DNA from: Rutpela maculata
Lineage: Eukaryota > Arthropoda > Insecta > Coleoptera > Cerambycidae
Assembly: GCA_936432065.2 (NCBI GenBank)
Contig: OW386293.2
Coordinates: 20,720,234 to 20,784,233, forward strand
Direction of reading: 5' to 3'
Length of the DNA stretch: 64,000 nt
Part shown: piece by piece, positions 21,390 to 33,928 of the stretch
Position numbering within the stretch: position 1 is the first letter of the stretch
Layout of the letters: the number at the start of each line of letters is the position of its first letter
Made by a program: the position numbers and the translations under genes
Notes under the pieces: model-generated
What the model saw: the letters and a program-made list of their open reading frames with translations, nothing else
The model's database searches: none
What the model was told of the DNA's origin: nothing

Positions 21390-22530
21390 GATATGGGTCA
21401 TGGGGGCCCTATTCCTCCCCCAGAGCTCTGATCATGATAAAAACTGATCAATACAAATACTAAAAATTCCAATTCCTTTTGTTAAATTATAGAGAAAAAT
21501 AATTAAATAAATAATTTTGCATTACAAAAATTAAATAAAAACCCTTTTAGGATTTAGGAAAAAGTAGAGGAAATTTTAGATGACTGATCAAAAATGAAAC
21601 TCTGTCTATTAAAATATCAATTTCGAAAATTTTCGAATTTTTCTGATAACCTACATTCTGGTTATACAAGAAAATAAATTGCACAAAATGAAATTATTTA
21701 CAAAACGGCTATCTAAAAATATTTTAAGTACTAAAAACATGTGCCTTGGAGTCAATCTCCATCAATCAAGAATGAAAATCATTATCTAATCTTTGTTCTA
21801 ACATAATAGCCGACTCTGGTTATGCAAGGCAAAAGTTCTAAAATGAATTTATTTCCAAAAATACTGAGCCCGAAATTTTTCTGTCACAAAAATCACTCAC
21901 TTCTTCCACTCGCTACAGATTTGAACCAAGCGCCTTCAAATTAGGTAAGAACGAGGGCTGTAGTAAATGCAACAAAATTTTTGTTCCCCTGTGTTATCAA
22001 TAGTTACAATATTCTAAGAAAGAGCAAGAAAAAAAACAGATGACTTGCACGTGTTTTGGCCATTAAAATATAAAATTCTAATTCATAAATCAGACTGGCT
22101 TCTGTGCATGCATGTATTGAAGAATATTCTTTTATTTTATTTTCTTAAATTAATTAAAGCATTTATATTTACTGATCTATACTTATATGTTTTTAAAAAG
22201 GATATGACTATTATTACATTATTTTCAAAAATAAAAAAATAAATAGAAGTTATATAGTTTTATACACTTCATTTTTCAATAATAATTTTCGGAACATAAA
22301 TCATACCTATCAATTTTTAAGAGGTTAAAGAATTGGTACATAGTTTAATAAGGATGGCTCCCTCCAGAAAAAAGGCGTATGACCGCCCTTGGAACTCTCA
22401 AGAAATTATGATTTGGTGTACCATTAATATAAAGTTCATTTGATCCATAAGTTGTCAGAAGATAAGGCGCAGTGGAAATTTAAATTTCATTCAAATAATG
22501 ATTTTTTTTGATGAAGCGTCAATGAACCAA
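21390..22530. other. AT-rich spacer
   Basis: No gene or TIR was recognised. The 65- and 70-codon frames (22045-22242, 22498-22710) lack motifs. From 22540 a decayed copy of the GGGGCGCTGATCACGAACGT-type repeat (see 46430-47010) begins. Confidence 0.4.
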
Positions 22531-22644
22531 ATTATTATTTACATTCTTGGGGCGCTGATCACGAACGTGAAGTCAGAAATTAAAAATTTTATGTTGTACC
22601 CTCAATATGGCCGATATAAAAGGGGTAAAATGGACGAATTAATT

Positions 22645-23245
22645 ATTACTTCCACATCCAGTGGAAGTATAGTAACGACAAAAAAATTTAAAAAAAATTT
22701 TATTGTCTAAATAGGCTTAAAATGTCATAAAACGTCGAGATTTTAAGTTTGAACGAAAAAAAATTCTATCTGTCGGTCTGTCTGTAACTTTTTTTGTGCG
22801 CACGTTTACTCTGGAACCGTTCAAGATATTGACTTGAAATTTGGTACACGTATGTACTTTAACGAGATCTGGAATTAGATTGTATTTTCATCTTGTTCCG
22901 TCGAAGGGTTGGGGGGTAAATTGGGGTAAATGGGGGTAAATAGGTAAATCAAGCCGGTAAGAATCCATAAAATTGGTATTTATTGTATATAAAAGAACTT
23001 AAAGTCTCAAAAAATGTTTTGGCATATGCCACCCCATTACTACCCCCACCTCATTATTAAAGGGGGTGAAAAATAAAATTGTAATTTAGCGTGTATACAA
23101 GAACCTAAGCCTCAAAATTTTTTTTTACTTAATCCACAACCACCCCCACCCCTCTGCCACCACCCTCAACCCCACTACCGATGTGGCATACCGTTTTATA
23201 GGTTTTTGGGGTAGGAGATTTCAAATATCATGTTATTAAAGTTAC
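22645..23245 (+). repeat. Repeat Y, copy 2
   Basis: It starts TTACTTCCACATCCAGTGG with an intact left end. The right end is replaced by a 30-bp minisatellite after ATTAAAGTT (23236-23244), the point in other copies just before TCCATAAACAATT. Confidence 0.85.
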
Positions 23246-23800
23246 TTCGAGTAGTATGGATGCGCAGTGGCTTTCCTCGAGTACCATCAAAGCGCAGTAG
23301 GTTACCTCTAGTAGTATGGATGCGCAGTGGCTTGTCTAGAGTACTATAATTATTAAAGTTACTTCGAGTAGCATGGATGCGCAGTGACTTTCCTTGAGTA
23401 CCATCGATGCGCAGTAGGTTTCCTCGAGTATTTTGGATGCGCAGTGGCTTTTCTAGAGTAACATAGATGCGCAGTGGGTTTCCTCGAGTAAAATGGGTGC
23501 GCAGTGGATTATTTCAAGTAGTATGGATAAGCAGTAGGTTTCCCCGAGTATTATGGATGCGCAGTGGCTTTTTTTTTGAGTACTATTGATGCGCAGTAGG
23601 TTACCACGAGTAGTATAGATGCGCAGTAGGTTACCTCAAGTGATATGGATGCACAGTGGGTTTCTTCAAGGAAAATGGATGCGCAGTGGATTTCTTCAAG
23701 AAGTATGAATGCGTAGTGGCTTTCCTCTAGTAAATTAGATACACAGTGGGTTACCTCGAGTATTATGGATGCGTAGTAGGTTTCATTGAAGAAAATTCTT
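23246..23800. repeat. 30-bp minisatellite, about 18 diverged copies
   Basis: The unit is close to GAGTAGTATGGATGCGCAGT followed by GGCTTTCCTC. Copies alternate GGCTTTCCTC-type and AGGTTTCCTC-type ends. It arose between two Y copies, and 23341-23370 repeats the ATTAAAGTT junction. As 30 is a multiple of three, the minus strand stays open over 88 codons (23551-23817) with a ten-residue repeat around THCASI. No start context or domain supports expression. Confidence 0.9.
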
Positions 23801-23865
23801 GAAGTAGAGTAGTCCACGGCACAGAATGATGTTTTATATCTTTGTCATGCTATTTTCTGCGTATT

Positions 23866-24555
23866 ACTTGCACATCAAGTTGAAGTATACTAACGCAAGA
23901 AAAATTTTTGAAAATTTTCATTGTACAAATAGGCTTAGAATGTCATGAAACGTCAATGTGTTAAGTTTGAATAAAATAAATTTGTCTGTCGCGTCGGTCT
24001 GTCTGTCTGGTATCTGTTTGGTGCTCACGATTACTCTGGAACCGTTTAAGATATTGACTTAAATATGGCACACGTATGTGTTTTAAGGAGATCTTTAACT
24101 AGATTATGTATTGATCTTATTCCGTTGCAAAGCTGAAGGGTAAATTGAGATAAATAGGTAAATCAAGCAATTAAGAGTGCATGAAATTGGTATTTAGTAA
24201 ATATAAGAGGAGCTAAGGTCCCAAAAACATTTTTGGCAATAGCCACCACTATTACCTCCCCCACCCCATTATTAAAGGGGGTGAAAAAATATTGTGATTT
24301 AGTGTATGTACAAGAACCATCAAGAATTGTTTTCACTTAATTCACCCCCACCACCACCATCACCACCACCCCTACTACTGATGGGGCATATAATTTTATG
24401 GGTTTTTCTGGTACACGATTTCAAATATTATACCATTAAAGTTCCATAAACCATTATCTCCACTTAGTGGAGTGCAATTATAGTATTTTCGTTGTAAGAT
24501 ACTTAGATAGGAAGTCTGGATGTGAAGTGGTGATTCCTTAGGCAGCGGTTTTTTT
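23866..24555 (+). repeat. Repeat Y, copy 3 (diverged)
   Basis: It shares ATAGGCTTAGAATGTCATGA, the GTCTGTCTG tract, the CACCCC-rich blocks and the end GATTCCTTAGGCAGCGG. The left end is decayed. Confidence 0.75.
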
Positions 24556-25060
24556 TATTTTGAGAAATTAGGACTGTCTTAGCAGATTGTTATATTTTGA
24601 GTTACCCTTAAGGGGGTGAAAACCACCCCTAATTAAAAAATAGATGTAGAGGAAGTACTGGGACTTAGTTAATTAAACTAATGATATTTTATGATTACGA
24701 ATGTGGATCGGATTCTTTTGTTAAGTTGTAGCAAATTAATAAAACAATAATTCATATTTTTCAATGTTATTAACTATATAGACATTTAACCTAAATTTAA
24801 TACAATTATTCATCTTCATCAATGTTTGAGTCATTTTCATCTTTATACATATTTACACAAGTGCATACGTGCATGCGATGTCCAAGGAGTTAAGAAACGT
24901 GCGTGAATATCAAAAAATCATACAAATTATGATTACTCCTCTATGATTGAAAATATTGTGAGATTTTACCACCAAACGAGCAATATCATAATTTGCCAGA
25001 ACGAGGCACGCTCCATATTTCGATCATATTTCCTTTGCAATTAACGCTAAAAAACAACCA
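24556..25060. other. AT-rich spacer
   Basis: Nothing recognised. An ACCCTTAAGGGGGTGAAAAC sequence resembles 52735-52760, possibly the same low-copy repeat. Confidence 0.4.
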
Positions 25061-25121
25061 AAAAAAGTATTTTGAAGGTCTCCCAATCTTTTTTAAGGTG
25101 AGGCAGATCTTTATTATGAAT

Positions 25122-26633
25122 TAGGGATTGCAATTTACTGGAAATTTTGATAACCGGTAAATCGGTAAATAAAAATGGAAAAAACCGGTTAACCGGTATT
25201 TACTGGTAATTTTTAAAATGAATGATTAGGGTGGCGAAAATGGCAATGGTCCTTTTTCATGTACAGAATTATCTAAATTTAACAAAAAACATTTTTATAT
25301 ACGTATATTTAATATAATGAACAGACAAAAGGTTTTTTATCAAAAGGAGAAAATATAAATGAAATAAATTTAAATAAATAATTATTCTGTAAATAACAAA
25401 AATATCAACTTAAATAACAAAAATTACAAGCATAAACTCAAATAGGACAATTACTGAATACCTAATCTAAAAATACAATATTTTATAAAAATAGCCTGTT
25501 AAAAGGGTTAGTTTTACTTCCACATCCAGTGGAGGTATAGTAACGACAAAACAATTTTTAAAAATTTTTATTGTTCAAATAGGCTTAGAATGTCATGAAA
25601 CGTCGAGATTTTAAGTTTGAGCCAAAAAAATTTTTCTGTCTGTCGGTCTGTCTGTAACTTTTTTGTGTGCACGTTTACTCTGGAATCGTTTGAGATATTG
25701 ACTTGAAATTTGGTACACATATGTACTTCAACGAGATCTAGAACTAGATTATATTTTTATCTTGTTCCGTCGAAGGACTGGAGGGTAAATTTGGGGTAAA
25801 TATGTAAATCAAGCAGATAAGAGTCCATAAAATTGGTATTTAGTATATACAAGAGAAGCTAAGGTCTCAAAAAAAAAATTGGCATTACCCACCCCCATTA
25901 CCACCCCCACCCCATTATTAAAGGGGATGAAAAAAAATTGTGATTTAGTGTGTGTACAAGAACCAGAAATCTCAAAATATTTTTTTACTTCAGCCACCCC
26001 ACTACCACTACCTATCACCACCCCCACCCCACTACCGATGTGGGGTATCGTTTTATGGGTTTTTGGGGTAGAGGATTTCAAAGATTATATTATTAAAGTT
26101 CCATAAACAATTATTTCCACATACAACATTTTTTCGTTGTGAGTGACTTGTGGATAGAAAATCTGGATGTGGAAGTAGTGATTCCTTGGGCAGCGATTTT
26201 TCTATATCTGTTAGTCGTCTGATATTTGTGCGTAGAATACCACCAGCTGAAAATGCCCTTCCTCAATCGATATTGGTGGGTGGATAAGTTAATAAGAATT
26301 GGTATTAACATACTTCTAAATGTATTCCACGGATATTTGCGGCAGTGAAATATTCAATTTCCTGTCGCAAGATATTGTATTTCTTAAGACTTGGTGTTTG
26401 GATTTTACTTTTTATAAAATTATTTATTTATTGTAAAAAGTGCTCACTGTTGGGACAGTCACTCTGTATTTAGTGAATACTGGTCACTGACATAAATAGA
26501 AATGTTGAATACGTGACATATCGTTCAGAATTTACCGAAATAACCGGTAAAAAATTAAAATAACCGGTAATTATCGTCATGTGCTTTTTGTCCTGATAAC
26601 CGGTTAACCGGTTAACCGGTATTGCAATCCTTA
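25122..26633. mobile_element. Non-autonomous hAT-like element, 1.5 kb, with 8-bp TSD
   Basis: The ends TAGGGATTGCAAT and (mirrored) TAAGGATTGCAAT are flanked by an exact 8-bp duplication TTATGAAT (25114-25121 and 26634-26641). Subterminal palindromes of AACCGGTT type occur at both ends (25150-25205 and 26530-26620). The T-A-G-G-G start and 8-bp TSD fit the hAT superfamily. There is no transposase gene; the middle holds repeat Y (25513-26203). Confidence 0.8.
25513..26203 (+). repeat. Repeat Y, copy 4
   Basis: This is a near-complete copy with TTACTTCCACATCCAGTGG at the left and CTGGATGTGGAAGTAGTGAT plus CCTTGGGCAGCG at the right. It lies inside the hAT-like element, so it is younger than it. 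The 75- and 90-codon frames here translate the CACCCC-rich blocks. Confidence 0.9.
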
Positions 26634-26911
26634 TTATGAATGCCTCTGTCTCTTTTTCAGACACATGAAGTAATTTACAGAGGATGTTCGAGATCATAAA
26701 TATGAAACAAGGCAAAGAAATGCTCTTTCTTACCCGACACACCACCACAATTTTAGAAAAAGGATGTTATTACAAATGCTTGCACTTTTATAACATACTG
26801 CCTACTAAGATAAAGGAAATAACTTTCATAAATATTTTCAAAACAAGAATTAAACGAATTTTAATATATGTAGAACTTTACACTTTAGAGGGTGTGAATG
26901 AGGCGATATGA

Positions 26912-28440
26912 TAATCCTTCTTTGAACTAAGATCAGTAGATTAATTAACCAAATGTATATAATTTTTAAATGTTTTCACTAGTTTTTAGACATGTATCAA
27001 ACAAAATAGTAAAATTGTTTCGACGAATTTTTTGTCTCTAGAAATATTCCCTGCTAAGTTATTTAACTTTAATGCTAAGAAAATTAACTGCAACTCAGCA
27101 ACGATAAGCCTAACAAATTTTTATTGCCTGGATTGTTTTTGTTATTTCATAAGCTAACTTTTTTGTTATGATAAACTTTTTCGAAAATGTGATCTTCTTT
27201 GAGTAATTTGCTTAAAACATTTGAAAAACCAGTGTTTTTTGCTTAAAAATCAACATTTTCAACCCCCTGCAACTCGGCAGATATTAAAGCAAAAATCGTT
27301 GAAGAGATTTTTTTGGGATAGAGTTCGACAATCTACATATCTACATCACTTTTTTTTGAAATCCCTGAATTGGGGTGCAACTAACTCCCAACGAAGAAAC
27401 ACGCGGATTCCTTTTTAATATTTCATATTCGACCCATTTTGAATCAAACTCCAGAAAAATTTGAATTTAAAGCTGCTATAGGATTAGTCCAAAATGAGAT
27501 CACCAAGTTACTGTACTAAATATGTCTATAGGGGATTTTTTTATCTCTCATCCTATATACATAAATATACAGGCTGTTACATTTAAAGTAATAAAGTTGG
27601 TGTAACTTCCGAGAAAACCAAAACTGATACTACTGCCAAAAAGTGGCAACTCACAAACAGAAATCACCGGATCTTAACGTTTTTGCGGACAGAAAATAAG
27701 TAAAATTTTATCACCTTTTTAAATTTTTTTTATATATTTCGGAAGCATCCTATATTGTAAGCTGAGGAAGAGACAAATAATTTAGCAAAAAATGTGTGGC
27801 CGACTTTTTGCCACAACGAGACAACTGTCATCAAACATCTAGATTTCTAGACAACCGGAAACAGATATAAAATATATTCAGCTCATGCTCTATCTAAACG
27901 TCCGTATCTTTTACATATTCAAAGTATAAAAACTATACAAGAGGCACTTTTAAAGTCGTCTCGAGAACTTTATCTCTCCACTGTCCCTCAACAGGTATGC
28001 TTTTTCAGTTATCACAACTGCAACCGTATGAATTTTCAAGTACGGACTTAGTGAACGTTGGAGTGTCTCGTTTTATTGCTTTGGATTTAGTATTTTTATA
28101 TAACACTGCTGAATAGTTTGGAATATAGGTAATTCTTAACGTTTTTTAGATCATATAATGATGAGGCCAAATAGAAGAGTTTTAAAATATTTCAGAATTC
28201 AAATTAATATAATTTCGAATGAATCCTCCAATTTAACTTTTGAATGTAAAAGACCACGCACACTTTTTATGGAAATCCGGTTTCCCTTAAATTGGCTCAA
28301 GTTTTGATATGATGTGTGTTTTGGTGTCCTGATCAAAAGTCTCAATGGGCACGAGGTCCGAAATTGGATCAGTTACAAAATATACCGTGATTACCTAACT
28401 TGACATATTGAACGCTTTTTTTTAAACTACGTTAACCGTT
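26912..28440. other. AT-rich spacer
   Basis: No gene was recognised. The 65-codon frame at 27221-27418 is unsupported. Confidence 0.4.
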
Positions 28441-29104
28441 TAATGTACACTATTTCTAAAGCATATTTTAATAACGTTATTGTCCAAGTTTATGTTTTTG
28501 AGGTAGCTGAATTCAAATCTGATGTCAAATCGACTATTTTGATACTTGGCAACTGTCAACTAGCAACTTGAATGAATCTTATAAAATTATGTTTTCGAGG
28601 TTACTGTATTCAAATATGATGCCGAATTGATGTTTTTAACAATAAGGAACTTGCCCAAAAAATAAAATTGAATTGAAATACTCAAAATCGTAAACTAACA
28701 TCATTAAAAATCCCATAGACAACAAAAAATTAAAAAAATATATCTCTTCCAAAAATATAAGCGATTAAAATCTGCCTGATTTTAAATTGTTTTGAAACAT
28801 GACGTCACAGAGAGAAAGTCGGACGGTGGCGTCAATCGACACCGATTCTGCTTTGGCTTAAAATTTAAATAATACTCCGTGTAAAAGCCCATAACCATAT
28901 ACGTATTCCTTGGAAAAACATCGCCAACCACCGCCGCCCAGTCTATCAATTAGGGTGAAGACGTACCGCTCGGCTAAAGTACGCAATCTAAGGGACACCA
29001 TGCGAGACTAGTTTTCACCCAGTGACGTCACAGTGCTTTTCGTGAGTATTTCAATTTTAATTATTTATTGCAAAGTAAGTACTGCGATTTAAGCGCTGAT
29101 ATTC

Positions 29105-29105
<1 letters not shown>
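28440..29105. repeat. Decayed repeats and a GC-rich patch with TGACGTCA palindromes
   Basis: GAGGT(A/T)(G/A)CTG(A/T)ATTCAAAT-type copies at 28500 and 28593 resemble the 46430-47010 family. A GC-richer block (28800-29035) is flanked on both sides by TGACGTCACAG (28801 and 29022), so it may be a short element. No gene is present. Confidence 0.45.

Positions 29106-29169
<64 letters not shown>
29106..29169. repeat. (CA)n microsatellite, about 32 units
   Basis: An uninterrupted AC dinucleotide tract. Confidence 0.97.
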
Positions 29170-29171
<2 letters not shown>

Positions 29172-29955
29172 TAATGAAATAAAAAAAAAATGGGCAAGTT
29201 CCCCATTGGCAGCTGTCAATTAGTTGTCAATCGACCATTGAGTTTTAGATGATTCGAAATAATTTTATACAAATAATTTATGTTTTTGAGGTCGCTGGTC
29301 GATTTTTACAATTGGCAGCTGTCAACTAGGTGTCAAACGACCACTGTATATTAAATGACTTCATGTTTTAAAAACTAAAAGCAAAAACCAAAACGCATTG
29401 TATTATAATTTTTTCTGTAGGTTATAGGACACACTTTAATGTTAGCATTTAATAGGTAGTGGTTCTCATTCAAAATTTTCCAGAAAATTTATAAAAAATA
29501 TTGACAATATCTAAAATGTATCCCATTTTGTGCCAAATTAAAAGTTAGTCAATTTTAATCAAAAACTAATAAGAAAACGCATTTTGTTTGTTATCGTAAT
29601 AATAAGTTGTTTGGCATCAGTTTAGTTAATAATTTATAATATGTCAGGCAGCCACTATATTACATTTAGGAAAAATGGCTCCTACGCTGCCATTTTGAAA
29701 AAAAAAATTGCAACATGTGATATGTCGTTGAAAAGGGAATTTAATCTTTATATAAAAACATATACATAAAAATATACGATCCATTTAAATGTCTTGACTT
29801 AGACCAACTTCCGGAAAAACCGGAAGTGGTATTCAATTATTTTTTCATAGAAAATATGAGCCGAAATGAGCTCATGCCAAATTTCAAGCTTCTATCTTAA
29901 AAGATAATTAAATGGGCCCTTGTTAAACGAATCCGTTGTTACAATATACAGTTTA
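29170..29955. other. AT-rich spacer with one decayed repeat
   Basis: A GAGGTCGCTGGTCGATTTTT copy at 29288 and two TTGGCAGCTGTCAA words (29205, 29321) are present. There is no gene. Confidence 0.4.
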
Positions 29956-29959
29956 ATCG

Positions 29960-31375
29960 TATTATATGTAATATCACTAGTGCTTAAAATTTTATAGAAA
30001 ATTTTTTCGAAAGCGTTGTTGCCTGGTAATATAAAGAGTGGAAATTGCCAATTTAATATCTGATTAAATCCCGAGCGCTTTAGAGGGAGGGATTTGATAA
30101 TAACAATTTACATGAGTTATATTACCTTTTGGCAACTTAGCTTGAGCAAAAATTTTTAGAAAAAATTTGAAAGCACGAGTGGTATTTGGGGAGAATATTT
30201 CACGAATAAATAATTCATTAAGTACATCTTCAATGGGTATTATGTTTTGTAATTAATTGCCTTCAAACCTTCTCTTGTCACTTTTTAGATTTTAACGACC
30301 TTTATTTTCAATTTCGTCATTTACGTCACATAAAAATGCATTTCCAAAGCGACTCATCTAATAAAAAACAAAGTAGGTATAAATTACAATGACAATCAAG
30401 AAAAACAATATACGTTAAGCCATAGATATTGGTCTTATAGACTGGTCTTCGATGTAAAAAGTCTCTGGCACGTTTCGACCAATCACACTACGAGTAGAGC
30501 CCGAGAATATTGCATTTTACAAATCTCTCGCTTTTACGTTCTAAGGTTGCCGAGACCAGATGAAATGGTACCACCATCTAGTAAGGCTAGCTTAACTTAA
30601 CTGTGTAAACAGTGAATTTTTCAAAAATTATTACCTATATCAAAGTGTGTATTAATATATATTTATGTATTTAATCCTCATTTTTAATTTAAGAAGTTTA
30701 ATAATTGAGTTAAGGTTTGCTTGTTTAAGTATAGAGGACTTTAAATACAACGAATTATAATGTATAGTGCTACTCAGGGCAGAGTTTTGATTTTCCGAAT
30801 AAGGTGTTATCTGCTTTGTGATGAATTACGAATACGTAAGTATATTTGTATATTTAACATGAAATAATAGATTTGTCTGCTTCGTAGGCATTTGTATTTA
30901 ATTTTAGTTGTTAAAATTATTTTGTAATCACGTTAGGTACTATAAGCCATTGAAAGCTGTGTATAACTTGTCGCGAACCTATATAGGTTCCACACAGCCT
31001 TCGCTTTAAAATTGGAAGTTGTCAACTTATGTGGTGTTTTTAGGTTATTTTTATATTATTATAGTACTACGTATATAATACGATACACAATTTACAATTT
31101 ACGTTAACAATAATTAGCAATAAGCTAGAGAAGATATTTATAGATAAAATTTAAAAGCACGAGTTATTCTATTTGCCAAAAACATTTCACGAAGCAAAAC
31201 GTCAAAAAATGTTCGCAATATTTGTCGACGCGGCGACACAAAAAATTAGAGCGATCATTTCATGTTGGTACTGTCAAAAGCCGATCTAGGTTGGATTACC
31301 ACTAATAATGACTTTTGATTGGTGCAATGCTGTGAAAAAACGTGTTCTCATCGGCTATCGCTTTAATGAGAAATT
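29960..31375. repeat. Left arm of a large diverged inverted repeat (family Z)
   Basis: Starting at TGTAATATCACTAGTGCTTA, this segment is matched in reverse complement by 39345-40795. Shared blocks include CGAAAGCGTTGTTGCCTGGT (30008), CACGAATAAATAATTCATTA (30200), the GCACGAGT block and CATTTCACG..CGTCA around 31185, and AAGCCGATCTAG (31288). The arms are about 1.4 kb, diverged and separated by 8 kb. There is no gene. Confidence 0.65.
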
Positions 31376-32482
31376 TTCTAAAGGTTGATGTAAATCTTCT
31401 AATATTAGATGCAAATCTCTTAAATTTGGATGCACATCGTAGATATGCATTTATTTTAATTTGGGTTGGAAACTTTAATTTTTTTTAACCATTTTCTCCT
31501 CTACGTAATTAGAAGATGGAATGTACATATTAGTCTAGGACAACTTTTTACGGAGATCGCGACGATAGTATGGCAGAATAGATGTGATTTGTCCTTATGG
31601 AATTTCTGGAAGCGTCGAACATGGTACTGGGAATTTCTTGACTTAATCAGCGATTACGTTAATGTGGGTTGGATTTCACCATCATCATCCCTCACTTGGA
31701 GTCACTACTTTAATTCACTAAGAATTCCAGATAAGTGTCGCAAATAAAATTTTTATCTGATTTTTTTTTATATATATCTCATATTTTTATGCTTTAACAT
31801 TTTTAGAATTCTTTGAAGTATCAAATTGCAAATGTTTTTTTTTTAACTATTTCCATTTTCAATTTTATCTTTAATATGTTTTCAACGAACAGTTAGTATT
31901 TGCAATTATTATTAAGATGAAAATTATCGGCGTAACGCCTAATTAAAAACAAATATATCAAAAGTTCTGTAAAGACTTTGTGATCACAATTTCTACGAAA
32001 CGCTTATATTTAAATAATAAATTTTGATCTTTAAACACCATATTGTCGGTTCATGTTTAAGACAATATTTTAAATAATATCTACATAACATATTATCGTC
32101 CATTTGTTTTCTCCTTTGTACATAAATTTGTTTAATTTTTAAGGCCTCAGTTTAGTCGTTTTCTAACAAAAACACATCCAGTTTGATTGGTTTATAATAA
32201 AATCAATTTTATAATTACATTGTCCACTTATTTCAGGTATTTTGAAACAAACTATTTTTAAACAAACTATTTTGATACAAACCATTTTGATAATATCTTT
32301 AGGAATATTAATTTACACTCTTTTTTTTTAGTCAACAATTTATACTTTCTTTATAATTTGATTAGTTTATCTTTCTTGTAATCAAACTTCAGTTTTACTG
32401 TAAATTACAAATATAGAAAGATTGGCGCCCCACCTCTCTGGGAAAATTATCTTTATATAAGTCAAATTAACATCTCTTTAAG
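31376..32482. other. AT-rich spacer with an unrecognised 93-codon frame
   Basis: The frame 31466-31747 (plus) is rich in Trp (eight) and has a non-repetitive composition, but no motif was recognised and no splice or neighbouring exon supports it. The rest is AT-rich with nothing recognised. Confidence 0.3.
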
Positions 32483-33800
32483 AAAACCGCTGCCCAAGGA
32501 ATCACTACTTCCACATCCAGATTTTCTATCCAAGTCACTCACAACAAAAAAATTTCGTATGTGAAAATAATTGTTTATGGAACTTTAATAATATAATATT
32601 TGAAATCCTCTACCCCAAAAACCCATAAAACGATACCCCGCATCGATAGTGGGGTGGGGGTGGTGATAGGGGGTGGTAGTGGGGGTGGATGAAGTAAAAA
32701 AATTTTGAGGTTTCTGGTTCTTGTACACACACTAAATCACATTTTTTTTCATCATCTTTAATAATGGGGTGGGGGTGGTAATGGGGGTGGCTAAAGCCAA
32801 AGTTTTTTTTGAGACCTTAGCTTCTCTTGTATATACTAAATACCAATTTTATGGACTCTTACCTGCTTGATCTATTTACCCCAAATTTACCCCAATTTAC
32901 CCCCCAACCCTTCGACGGAACAAGATGAAAATATAATCTAGTTCTAGACCTCATTAAAGTACATATGTGTACCAAATTTCAAGTCAATATCTCAAACGGT
33001 TCCAGAGTAAACGTGCGCACAAAAAGTTACAGACAGGCAGACAGACAGACAGACCGACAGACCGACAGACCGACAGACCGACAGACCGACAGACAGACCG
33101 ACAGACAGACCGACAGACAAAAATTATCTTTATATAAGTCAAATTAACATCTCTTTAAGAAAACCGCTGCCCAAGGAATCACTACTTCCACATCCAGATT
33201 TTCTATCCAAGTCACTCACAACAAAAAAATTTCGTATGTGAAAATAATTGTTTATGGAACTTTAATAATATAATATTTGAAATCCTCTACCCCAAACACC
33301 CATAAAACGATACCCCGCATCGATAGTGGGGTGGGGGTGGTGATAGGGGGTGGTAGTGGGGGGTGGATGAAGTAAAAAAAATATTTTGAGGTTTCTGGTT
33401 CTTGTACACACACTAAATCACATTTTTTTTCATCCCCTTTAATAATGGGGTGGGGGTGGTAATGGGGGTGGCTAAAGCCAAAGTTTTTTTTGAGACCTTA
33501 GCTTCTCTTGTATATACTAAATACCAATTTTATGGACTCTTACCTGCTTGATCTATTTACCCCAAATTTACCCCAATTTACCCCCCAACCCTTCGACGGA
33601 ACAAGATGAAAATATAATCTAGTTCTAGATCTCATTAAAGTACATATGTGTACCAAATTTCAAGTCAATATCTCAAACGGTTCCAGAGTAAACGTGCGCA
33701 CAAAAAGTTACAGACAGGCAGACAGACAGACAGACCGACAGACCGACAGACCGACAGACCGACAGACCGACAGACAGACCGACAGACAGACCGACAGACA
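32446..33800. repeat. 677-bp direct tandem duplication
   Basis: ATTATCTTTATATAAGTCAA at 32446 recurs at 33123 and the two units stay nearly identical, differing by a few bases. The unit includes about 37 bases of unique flank plus most of repeat Y. The joint lies in the GACA tract, which suggests slippage or unequal exchange, or an assembly artefact. Confidence 0.9.
32483..33122 (-). repeat. Repeat Y, copy 5 (minus), first unit of a tandem duplication
   Basis: It begins with ACCGCTGCCCAAGGAATCAC and runs to the GACA/GACC tetranucleotide tract (33037-33118), where the second unit begins. The far left end of Y (the CCAGTGGAAG side) is missing because the duplication joint lies in the tract. 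A 60-codon frame here encodes only DRQT repeats. Confidence 0.9.
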
Positions 33801-33928
33801 AAAATTTTCTTTTCGCTCAAACTTAAAATCTCGACGTTTCATGACATTCTAAGCCTATCTGAACAATAAAAATTTTTAAAAATTTTTTTGTCGTTACTAT
33901 ACTTCCACTGGATGTGGAAGTAAAATTA
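33160..33928 (-). repeat. Repeat Y, copy 6 (minus), complete
   Basis: It runs from ACCGCTGCCCAAGGAATCAC to the end CCACTGGATGTGGAAGTAA at about 33924. The GACA/GACC tract is at 33716-33800. Confidence 0.9.

Larger units (their letters stand above)
25060..26911 (+). pseudogene. Jockey-like RT tail, split by a hAT-like element
   Basis: Downstream of the insertion, 26684-26911 reads CYYKCLHFYNILPTKIKEIT and a FKTRIKRILI tail, the last part of a Jockey-type ORF2. Upstream, 25085-25121 continues the same frame family (EADLYYE joining CLCLFFRHMK across the TSD). It has stops and shifts. The insertion removed little sequence, as the TSD lies within the LYYE/CLCL stretch. Confidence 0.6.

Noticed and set aside
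23246..23800. Regular 30-bp repeats as a CRISPR-like array
   Set aside because: The units are contiguous without unique spacers, there are no cas genes, and the context is eukaryotic.
23551..23817. 88-codon frame with a repeated ten-residue motif
   Set aside because: It is the 30-bp minisatellite read in phase; the unit length alone explains the openness.
25809..26106. Overlapping 75- and 90-codon frames on opposite strands
   Set aside because: They are translations of the CA-rich and GT-rich blocks of repeat Y copy 4.
32965..33869. Open frames of 60-73 codons rich in DRQT
   Set aside because: They translate the GACA/GACC tetranucleotide tract in repeat Y; all copies show the same pattern without start context or domains.
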